This document shows positions 1 to 6,585 of a stretch of DNA of 64,000 nucleotides, one piece after another. A program made the translations under genes and the position numbers. Each line of letters begins with the position of its first letter. The first letter of the stretch is position 1. A model generated the notes under the pieces. That model was not told the DNA's origin and did not search any database. It saw only the letters and a list, made by a program, of their open reading frames with translations. Where the stretch lies: contig NZ_NSDJ01000002.1 in NCBI RefSeq assembly GCF_003610915.1, forward strand, positions 62,001 to 126,000, in the 5' to 3' direction. Source of the DNA: Rahnella variigena (GTDB lineage Bacteria > Pseudomonadota > Gammaproteobacteria > Enterobacterales > Enterobacteriaceae).

Positions 1-1
1 T

Positions 2-637
2 ATTGACCTGCTGCTTTCCTGCATCGCTGAAACCGGCGAATACCGCGCACTGAAGTTTGCTGTGCCAGTCGGTATTTCTAACCGCCACGTGCATTTGTGC
101 CGTGAAGATATGGATGTGTTGTTCGGATATGGCTCGACGCTGACGCGCCTGAAAGCGGTTAAACAACCCGGTCAGTTTGCTGCGGAAGAGACCGTTACCT
201 TGCGTACGCCCAAGGGTGATATTGCCAATGTGCGGGTGCTCGGGCCGCTGCGCAGCGTCACGCAGATTGAAATTTCAGTGGCCGACAGTTTTGCGCTGGG
301 CGTCAAAGCGCCGGTGAGAATGTCAGGTGATCTGGAAAATTCGCCAGGTATCGAGCTGGTCGGGCCGAAAGGACAAGTCAGCAAACCGCACGGGACCATT
401 GTGGCCTGGCGACACATTCATATCTCCCCGCAGGAAGCAGAACGCCACGGTTTGCGCGATGGCATGGAAATCGATTTGCAGGCACAGGGCCAGCGGGCGG
501 GCATTCTGAGCCATGTGCTGGTGCGGGTCAGTGCGGATGCAGTGCCGGAATTGCATATCGATGTGGAAGAAGCCAACGGCCTGGGGCTGCGCAACGGCGA
601 CCTGCTGTTTCGGACCGGCAAGGTGACGCACCCATGA
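2..637 (+). CDS. pduL: Phosphate propanoyltransferase PduL (5' end outside window)
   Basis: The reading frame is open from base 2 with no start codon, so the N-terminus (normally an encapsulation helix) lies upstream. PduL moves the acyl group from CoA to phosphate, regenerating CoA inside the microcompartment and making acyl phosphate for a kinase. Two metal-binding His motifs typical of the family are visible: SNRHVHL near the start and WRHIHISP about 115 residues on. The ~211 visible residues nearly match the usual full length. The stop overlaps the next ATG (ATGA), so the two genes are translationally coupled. The GTG at 62 is an internal Val codon, not the start. Confidence 0.93.
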   Translation: MDLLLSCIAETGEYRALKFAVPVGISNRHVHLCREDMDVLFGYGSTLTRLKAVKQPGQFAAEETVTLRTPKGDIANVRVLGPLRSVTQIEISVADSFALGVKAPVRMSGDLENSPGIELVGPKGQVSKPHGTIVAWRHIHISPQEAERHGLRDGMEIDLQAQGQRAGILSHVLVRVSADAVPELHIDVEEANGLGLRNGDLLFRTGKVTHP

Positions 638-1320
638 ATACGCCGGAGCTTCAGCGTTTGTCACGGCTGATTGATAAGTCGATTGCCGAGCTGCTGGTGC
701 GCAAACGTGCGGCACGCAATGCAGGACGCAAAACCGTGCGCGTGGTGATCACCGGCAGCGATCTGAATACCTTGCCACAGACTCTGAAAAGCCTGCGGGC
801 GCTTGAATCTGCCGGTTATGATCTCCGGGTGATGTTTTCACACAGCGCCGGACAATCCGGCCTGAAATCTGCGTTACTCTCTGAAATTCAATCGGTTAGC
901 GGTACCGATGAGTTTTCAACGCTGACCGACGACAGCCTGTATTTGCCGGCGCTTTCCACCAACAGCCTGAGCAAAATTGCGCTGGGGTTACGCGATAACC
1001 TCGCGACTACGCAGGTTTTTCACGCGCTCAGCTTAAATACGCCGGTGATTGTCACACTCAATTCCAAACTGCTGCATCTCAGTGACAGTGCGTTTACGCC
1101 GCCGCTGCAGGCCCGGCTGAATGATTATGTTGATTCGCTCAGGCAATACGGCATTGCGATAAAAGGCCTTGAAGACACTGCCTGCCAAAAGCGACTAATC
1201 ACACTGAATGATATCCGTCTTCATCACACCAGCGGCTTGCTGCGCATTGGCCGTAACACGCTGATTACCCCCGCTGCGCAAGATGAAATTCGCCGACAGA
1301 ACATCACCGTGATCCGGTGA
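634..1320 (+). CDS. Flavoprotein-like microcompartment protein with PduM-like tail
   Basis: A 228-residue protein. Residues ~3-25 form an amphipathic helix (LQRLSRLIDKSIAELL) of the kind that targets cargo to shells. Residues ~35-150 look like the flavoprotein (PF02441) Rossmann-like fold: VVITGSDL near the start of the domain, and ALSTNSLSKIALGLRDNL, which resembles the P-A-S-x-N-T-x-x-K motif of FMN-binding decarboxylase-like proteins. The last ~50 residues (LLRIGRNTLITPAAQDEIRRQNI) recall the C-terminus of PduM and related structural proteins. Function is unknown. Position between pduL and the vertex gene supports a role in the compartment, perhaps cofactor reactivation or core assembly (inference). 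Confidence 0.7.
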   Translation: MNTPELQRLSRLIDKSIAELLVRKRAARNAGRKTVRVVITGSDLNTLPQTLKSLRALESAGYDLRVMFSHSAGQSGLKSALLSEIQSVSGTDEFSTLTDDSLYLPALSTNSLSKIALGLRDNLATTQVFHALSLNTPVIVTLNSKLLHLSDSAFTPPLQARLNDYVDSLRQYGIAIKGLEDTACQKRLITLNDIRLHHTSGLLRIGRNTLITPAAQDEIRRQNITVIR

Positions 1321-1332
1321 ACCGGAGGAATT

Positions 1333-1599
1333 ATGTATCTGGCAAAAGTGACCGGCGCGCTGGTCTCGACCACCAAACACGTCTCGTTAAACGGGGCCAA
1401 ATTACTGATGGTTGCGCGGCTGGATGAGCATTACCAGCCCACCGGCAGCGCCCAGGTGGCGGTGGATTTCGTCGGGGCAGGCAATGGCGAAATCGTCATT
1501 ATCTCCACCGGCAGTTCGGCGCGCATGAGCAACAGCAAAGAGCATTCTGTGATTGATGCAGCCGTGGTTGGCATCGTCGATCCGCAAGATCTGTCTTAA
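1333..1599 (+). CDS. Microcompartment vertex protein, EutN/CcmL/PduN family
   Basis: An 88-residue protein of the BMC-P family, whose pentamers cap the vertices of the icosahedral shell. It starts MYLAKVTGALVSTTKH and carries the conserved AVDFVGAGNGEIVIISTGSSAR core and the VIDAAVVGIVD ending typical of the family. An excellent ribosome site (GGAGG) sits 6 bases before the ATG. It lies 12 bases after the flavoprotein gene and 9 bases before the next gene, inside one operon. Usual family length is 85-100 residues. Confidence 0.95.
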   Translation: MYLAKVTGALVSTTKHVSLNGAKLLMVARLDEHYQPTGSAQVAVDFVGAGNGEIVIISTGSSARMSNSKEHSVIDAAVVGIVDPQDLS

Positions 1600-1608
1600 G
1601 GAAACGCC

Positions 1609-2100
1609 ATGTCTGAACAACTCGATAGCTGGATCAGCGCGGCGATTACCGTCCAGGGAACGGGTTCGCAGCGCACGTTTAGCCTGGAAGACGGCGCCTT
1701 GCTGGCGCGGTTTGCCGCTGAAGAAGCGCTGAGTATTGGCGTGCCGATGGTGTTCAGCCTGGCGGATGCCAGCGGCCATCAGCGCTATTTCTTCAGCATG
1801 GAGAATGCATTGCTGATCAGCCACCAGCTTGCGCCGGAAAAAGCCCGCACCGCCGTGGCGCTCAAAATGCCCACTCACAAACTTGCTGCGCTGATCCAAC
1901 CTGGCGCAGCGCTTTACAGCCTGCAACATCAGAACGGCATTTGCTGCATTGGTGGCGGACTACCGTGCTGGTCGAAGGGGATTTTACTTGGCGGGATTGG
2001 CATCAGCGGCGGCACGGTTGAACAAGATCTGACTGTCGCGCGCAACACGCTCACACGCTTCAGCGTCGCCCGCTTCGTACTCACAACAGGAAATGATTAA
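1609..2100 (+). CDS. GlcG/PduO C-terminal-like (heme-binding fold) protein
   Basis: A 163-residue protein of the GlcG/HbpS/PduO-C superfamily (PF03928), judged from ALLARFAAEEALSIGVPMVFSLADASG at residues ~25-50, the KARTAVALKMPTHKLAAL segment and the GGLPCWSKGILLGGIGISGG ending. Stand-alone members often sit in microcompartment operons; some bind heme or corrinoid, but the role here is not known. An AAGGAAA ribosome site precedes the ATG. It is co-directional with the surrounding BMC genes, 9 bases after the vertex gene and 11 bases before acetate kinase. The adenosyltransferase half of PduO is absent, which fits a B12-independent pathway. Confidence 0.8.
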   Translation: MSEQLDSWISAAITVQGTGSQRTFSLEDGALLARFAAEEALSIGVPMVFSLADASGHQRYFFSMENALLISHQLAPEKARTAVALKMPTHKLAALIQPGAALYSLQHQNGICCIGGGLPCWSKGILLGGIGISGGTVEQDLTVARNTLTRFSVARFVLTTGND

Positions 2101-2111
2101 CAGGGGTCAAC

Positions 2112-3320
2112 ATGTCCTTCGGTTCACTGGTTTTAGTTATTAACTGCGGGTCATCCTCGCTGAAATTTTCGCTGATCCCGTCTGATTCAGGCGCGCCGGT
2201 GTTGTCGGGTCTGGCTGAAAGGCTGGGGCTGGATAACGCCAGCATGACGCTGAAAAACAGCCACGGACAGAAGACCACGGTGGCGCTGAGCGAAGCCAGC
2301 CACGTTTGCGCGCTGAAAGTGTTGTTCAGGGAACTGGCAGAACGCCAGTGGTTGCCTGCGGTAAAGGCTATTGGACATCGTGTCGCCCATGGCGGCAATG
2401 AATTCAAACAATCGGTTCGGCTCACGTCGGAGGTCATCGAAAAAATTCGTGCGCTGTCGGCGCTGGCGCCTCTGCATAACCCGGCGAATCTGACCGGCAT
2501 CGAAGCGGCCATCGCACTGCTGCCTCAGGTGCAACAGGTCGCGGTGTTTGATACCGCGTTTCATCAGACACTGCCTGCGGCGGCCTACACCTACGCCATT
2601 CCGCTGGAATATCAGCAACGCTATCAGGTCCGCCGTTACGGATTTCATGGCACCTCGCATCGTTATATTGCGGGCGAAGCGCTGACAATGCTGGATCTCG
2701 ACCCGGCCGATCATGGCATTCTGATTGCCCATCTTGGTAACGGTTCTTCGGTATGTGCTGTGCAAAACGGGCGCAGCGTGGATACCTCAATGGGCATGAC
2801 GCCGCTGGAAGGGCTGGTGATGGGGACACGCTGTGGCGATCTGGATTTTGGTGCTGCGGCGCATATTGCGACCTGTACCGGTCAGAGTATCGATGCGTTG
2901 TACAAAATGGTGAATAACCAGTCAGGATTACTGGGATTATCCGGGTTATCCAGTGATTGCCGCACCTTACTGGAAGCGCGCGGGCAGGGTGATGCCCGGG
3001 CAACGCTGGCAATAGATGTGATGGTTCACCGGCTGGCGCGCCATCTGGGGGCGCATCTGACCTCACTGAAACGACTCGATGCGCTGATTTTTACGGGTGG
3101 CATTGGCGAAAATTCAGCGCTGGTCCGCGAACTGACGCTTGCGCGCCTTGGTGTGCTGGGGCTGAAACTGGACGTGCAGAAAAATCAGCACACCTGCGGC
3201 GGTCGCACGGGCGTTATCTCATTGCCTGGTTCCCCGCGCGTAGTCGTGATCCCGACTAATGAAGAAAAAATGATAGCGCTGGATGCGGTAGCGATTTGCG
3301 TCGAGCAGACGGTGAATTAA
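2112..3320 (+). CDS. ackA: Acetate/propionate kinase
   Basis: A 402-residue kinase of the acetate/propionate kinase family. It converts acyl phosphate and ADP into acid and ATP. Motifs seen: N-terminal INCGSSSLKFSL, RRYGFHGTSHRYI around residue 180, HLGNGSSVCAV around 208, and FTGGIGENS near 325. Length matches AckA/PduW/TdcD. In this operon it completes the energy-yielding branch after PduP and PduL, and is probably cytosolic. Acetyl versus propionyl preference cannot be decided; PduW would be an equally fair name. It ends the first block of the operon, followed by a ~200-base gap. Confidence 0.93.
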   Translation: MSFGSLVLVINCGSSSLKFSLIPSDSGAPVLSGLAERLGLDNASMTLKNSHGQKTTVALSEASHVCALKVLFRELAERQWLPAVKAIGHRVAHGGNEFKQSVRLTSEVIEKIRALSALAPLHNPANLTGIEAAIALLPQVQQVAVFDTAFHQTLPAAAYTYAIPLEYQQRYQVRRYGFHGTSHRYIAGEALTMLDLDPADHGILIAHLGNGSSVCAVQNGRSVDTSMGMTPLEGLVMGTRCGDLDFGAAAHIATCTGQSIDALYKMVNNQSGLLGLSGLSSDCRTLLEARGQGDARATLAIDVMVHRLARHLGAHLTSLKRLDALIFTGGIGENSALVRELTLARLGVLGLKLDVQKNQHTCGGRTGVISLPGSPRVVVIPTNEEKMIALDAVAICVEQTVN

Positions 3321-3525
3321 TTAAAAAGAAAACAAAGAGATTTTATTGTCCGGTTGCCGGATGAAATAACAAGAAAGTCCGGCTGGCGGGCAAAACATTT
3401 TGTCGTGCAGTCCTTATTATCATTGTGCGTGAATAGTTTACCTGCAGGATATAAGTGCGCGGATTTTTGGCCGACGTTAATAACCCTGCATTAATTAATT
3501 TCCCAACTCAATATCAGAGGTCGTT
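3321..3525 (+). promoter_or_regulatory. Intergenic gap with two direct repeats ahead of shell genes
   Basis: This is the largest gap inside the plus-strand operon. Two similar direct repeats are visible: GTCCGGTTGCCGG at 3348-3360 and GTCCGGCTGGCGG at 3377-3389, 29 bases apart start to start. Direct repeats of about this spacing suit AraC-type regulators, and an AraC-type response regulator is encoded at 12893-13960. An internal promoter for shell and enzyme genes is therefore plausible, but no convincing -35/-10 pair can be named. An AGAGG ribosome site precedes the ATG at 3526. Confidence 0.35.
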
Positions 3526-3807
3526 ATGCAACAAGAAGCGTTAGGTATGGTTGAAACAAAAGGTCTGGTTTCTGCAATTGAAGCCGCAGATACCATGGTT
3601 AAATCCGCCAATGTCACTCTGGTTGGTTATGAAAAAATCGGCTCAGGGCTGGTTACTGTGATGGTGCGCGGCGATGTTGGTGCAGTGAAAGCGGCGACGG
3701 ATGCCGGTTCTGCTGCGGCGCTCAAAGTTGGCGAACTGGTATCTGTACATGTTATTCCTCGCCCGCATATTGAAGTTGAAAAAATTCTTCCAAAAGCCGT
3801 CGGCTAA
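3526..3807 (+). CDS. pduA: Hexameric shell protein, PduA/EutM type (BMC-H)
   Basis: A 93-residue single-BMC-domain protein. It starts [29 protein letters not shown], the canonical first strand and helix of PduA/CcmK/EutM, and continues with [31 protein letters not shown] and the [16 protein letters not shown] ending. Hexamers tile the facets of the shell and their central pores pass small metabolites; the pore loop contains KIGSG. It is followed after 49 bases by the PduB-type gene, the usual order of pduA and pduB. Confidence 0.96.
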   Translation: MQQEALGMVETKGLVSAIEAADTMVKSANVTLVGYEKIGSGLVTVMVRGDVGAVKAATDAGSAAALKVGELVSVHVIPRPHIEVEKILPKAVG

Positions 3808-3856
3808 TAAAGGTCGGTAAACAGTTGTCGGTTAATAACCCCAGAGGATACTGACC

Positions 3857-4642
3857 ATGAGAGATAATCTTGTTGAGCAGATTATATCTGAAGTAGTGAA
3901 TAAACAGACCAGCGACAATGCCAGGGATAAAAAAGCCGCCAGTATTGCTGGTTGCGGTTTAACGGAATTTGTCGGCACCGCGCTCGGACATACTATTGGT
4001 CTGGTTATTGCCAATGTCGATCATCAGTTACATGACGTCATGAATATCGACAAGAAATATCGCTCTATTGGTATTCTTGGGGCGCGAACCGGTGCGGGTC
4101 CGCATATATTTGCGGCAGATGAAGCAGTGAAAGCCACCAACAGCGAAATATTATCGGTGGAACTGGCGCGTGATACTGAAGGCGGCGGCGGGCACGGATG
4201 TTTAATTATTTTTGGTGCTACTGATGTGTCCGATGTCCGCCGTGCTATTGAAGTGGCGCTTTCAGAGATTGAACGCACGATGGGCGATGTTTACGGCTCT
4301 CCGGCCGGTCATCTTGAATTCCAGTACACAGCACGTGCCAGTTTTGCGCTGAATAAAGCTTTCGGTGCGCCGGTCGGTAAAGCTTTCGGCATGACTTGTG
4401 CGTCACCTGCGGCCATCGGCGTGGTCATTGCCGATGTGGCGGCCAAATCGGCAGTGATCGAGCCGGTGGGTTACGCCAGTCCGTCGAAAGGTACCAGTTT
4501 TAGCAACGAAGTCATTTTCACCTTTGCCGGTGATTCTGGTGCAGTGCGACAGGCCGTAATTGCAGCACGTGAAGTCGGGCTGCAACTGCTTGCCACGCTG
4601 GATCCGACGCCTATCAGCTCTACCACCAAGCCCTATATTTAA
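3857..4642 (+). CDS. pduB: Trimeric shell protein, PduB/EtuB type (BMC-T)
   Basis: A 261-residue tandem-BMC shell protein. The N-terminal extension (residues ~1-35) contains an amphipathic helix DNLVEQIISEVVNKQ, which in PduB is thought to link the shell to its cargo. The two BMC folds are marked by CGLTEFVGTALGHTIGLVIANVD and later ASPAAIGVVIADVAAKSA. GARTGAGPHIFAADEAVKATN is characteristic of PduB/EtuB. Length fits PduB (~270). It lies between the BMC-H gene and the aldehyde dehydrogenase. Trimers of this type form facet tiles with pores for larger substrates or cofactors. Confidence 0.94.
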   Translation: MRDNLVEQIISEVVNKQTSDNARDKKAASIAGCGLTEFVGTALGHTIGLVIANVDHQLHDVMNIDKKYRSIGILGARTGAGPHIFAADEAVKATNSEILSVELARDTEGGGGHGCLIIFGATDVSDVRRAIEVALSEIERTMGDVYGSPAGHLEFQYTARASFALNKAFGAPVGKAFGMTCASPAAIGVVIADVAAKSAVIEPVGYASPSKGTSFSNEVIFTFAGDSGAVRQAVIAAREVGLQLLATLDPTPISSTTKPYI

Positions 4643-4684
4643 GGGTTAACCTGGCGAAGCGACGTGAAGTAAGGAATTAACAGC

Positions 4685-6208
4685 ATGAATGATATTGAAA
4701 TTGCTCAGGCGGTCTCCAACGTGCTGAGCAGGTTTACCAAAACAACGTCAGATACTGCGCCTGAGGCAGTGTCTGAAATCGCTCAGGCAACGGGCGGTGA
4801 CACGCTCGACGCCATTGTTGCCAGAGCGCTGGCGCAGGCACCTTCTAAAGCTCCTGCAACGGCGGTGCAGTCACCGGCATGTGAGGCAGGTAACGGTGCG
4901 TTTGCTTCCATGGATGAAGCGATTGCCGCGGCAGTGCTGGCGCAGGTTCAGTATCGCCACTGTTCAATGCAGGATCGGGCGACGTTTGTTCAGGGCATCC
5001 GCGATGTATTCCTGCAGGACGCCGTTTTGCAGGGTATTTCCCGCATGGCGGTAGAAGAAACCGGCATGGGCAATTACGCCGACAAGCTGACCAAAAACCG
5101 CGTGGCGGCACAGAAAACCCCCGGGCTGGAAGATCTCGTTACCGGCGCGCTGAGTGGTGACAGCGGCCTGACCCTGACGGAGTTTTCTGCTTACGGGGTT
5201 ATCGGTTCGATCACGCCGACCACCAATCCGACAGAAACCATCATCAACAACAGTATCGGTATGCTGGCGGCAGGCAATTCCGTGGTATTCAGCCCGCATC
5301 CGCGCTCCCGCAACGTTTCTTTATACTGTGTTGAACTGATTAACCAGAAACTCGCCGCCCTGGGCGCGCCGGCCAATCTGGTGGTGACGGTAACACAGCC
5401 TTCCATAGACAACACCCGCTCGCTGATCAACGACCCGCGCATCAATATGCTGGTGGCGACCGGCGGTCCGGCGATTGTGAAAACGGTAATGTCATCCGGT
5501 AAAAAAGCGATTGGCGCCGGTGCAGGCAATCCGCCCGCAGTAGTGGATGAAACCGCCGATATTGAAAAGGCGGCCCGCGACATCATTCGCGGATGTAGCT
5601 TCGATAATAATTTGCCGTGCGTGGCTGAAAAAGAAGTGATTGTGGTCAATCAGGTAGCGGATTATCTGATCCATTGCATGAAAAAAAGCGGTGGCTATTT
5701 ACTGTGTGACAAACAACTTATCCGCCAGCTGGAATCTCTGGTGCTGAACGAAAAAGGCTCCGGTCCTGACACCGCTTTTGTTGGCAAAGATGCTCGCTAT
5801 ATTCTGCAACAACTGGGCGTCAGTGCGCCGGAAGACACTAAAGTGATTCTGATTGAAACCGAGAAAAATCATCCGTTTGTGTTGCATGAACTGATGATGC
5901 CGGTGCTGCCGGTGGTGCGGGTCGATAATGTGGATGAAGCCATTGAATTGGCGGTGCAGGTCGAACATGGCAACCGCCATACCGCCATCATGCATTCAAC
6001 CAACGTCGAAAAGCTGACCAAAATGGCCCGGCAGATCCAGACCACGATTTTCGTCAAAAACGGGCCTTCTTATGCCGGGTTGGGTGTCGGCGGCGAAGGG
6101 CATGCCACCTTTACCATTGCCGGACCTACCGGAGAAGGGCTGACGTCAGCGCGTTCATTTGCCAGAACCCGTCGCTGCGTGATGGTCGAGGCCCTTAACG
6201 TCAGATAA
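4685..6208 (+). CDS. pduP: CoA-acylating aldehyde dehydrogenase, PduP/EutE type
   Basis: A 507-residue enzyme that oxidises the pathway aldehyde to acyl-CoA with NAD+. Residues 1-19 (MNDIEIAQAVSNVLSRFTK) form a classic encapsulation helix, followed by a long Ala/Thr/Pro linker to about residue 70. The catalytic Cys is at about residue 312 in NNLPCVAEK, preceded by the GAGNPPAVVDETADI nucleotide-binding segment. The C-terminal half has the conserved VEHGNRHTAIMHS and GPTGEGLTSARSFARTRRC. The next shell gene begins 9 bases downstream. The likely substrate is propionaldehyde or 3-hydroxypropionaldehyde, inferred from the adjacent dehydratase. Confidence 0.95.
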   Translation: MNDIEIAQAVSNVLSRFTKTTSDTAPEAVSEIAQATGGDTLDAIVARALAQAPSKAPATAVQSPACEAGNGAFASMDEAIAAAVLAQVQYRHCSMQDRATFVQGIRDVFLQDAVLQGISRMAVEETGMGNYADKLTKNRVAAQKTPGLEDLVTGALSGDSGLTLTEFSAYGVIGSITPTTNPTETIINNSIGMLAAGNSVVFSPHPRSRNVSLYCVELINQKLAALGAPANLVVTVTQPSIDNTRSLINDPRINMLVATGGPAIVKTVMSSGKKAIGAGAGNPPAVVDETADIEKAARDIIRGCSFDNNLPCVAEKEVIVVNQVADYLIHCMKKSGGYLLCDKQLIRQLESLVLNEKGSGPDTAFVGKDARYILQQLGVSAPEDTKVILIETEKNHPFVLHELMMPVLPVVRVDNVDEAIELAVQVEHGNRHTAIMHSTNVEKLTKMARQIQTTIFVKNGPSYAGLGVGGEGHATFTIAGPTGEGLTSARSFARTRRCVMVEALNVR

Positions 6209-6217
6209 GGGGCGTCG

Positions 6218-6523
6218 ATGAAAAAACGCATTATTAATGCCCCGACCCCGGACATCGTGGCGATGATAAAACGCAGAATGCCCGGGGAATTTCGTTCAAG
6301 GCTTGATCTTATCCGTATCGATGCGATTGGCATGATTATGTTGCCGGTGCCGGACCTGTATTTTTACGCAGATGCTGCCAGTAAAAGCGCCAACGTTGTG
6401 GTCTCGGAAATATTTGGTAGTTGTCCACAACATATTACGACGCTTGCTATTTTTGGCGAAGTCGCCGCGGTAAATGAAGCCATGCGAATAATAGAAGACG
6501 ATAACAATAATAGCGCTTTCTGA
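6218..6523 (+). CDS. Circularly permuted BMC shell protein, PduU/EutS-like
   Basis: A 101-residue shell protein. The order of elements (an N-terminal strand region RIINAPTPDIVAMIKRR, then IDAIGMIMLPVPDLYFYADAASKSANV, then TTLAIFGEVAAVNEAMRIIE) fits the circularly permuted BMC domain of PduU/EutS rather than PduA. The family forms hexamers with a small beta-barrel over the pore. It sits directly after pduP and 62 bases before the dehydratase. The similarity is moderate, so the sub-family call is less certain than the BMC call. Confidence 0.82.
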   Translation: MKKRIINAPTPDIVAMIKRRMPGEFRSRLDLIRIDAIGMIMLPVPDLYFYADAASKSANVVVSEIFGSCPQHITTLAIFGEVAAVNEAMRIIEDDNNNSAF

Positions 6524-6585
6524 TTATCCGCTAATAAAAACTATTACTGCCGCAAGGTTAAATCACTCATTTCGGGAGTTACACT

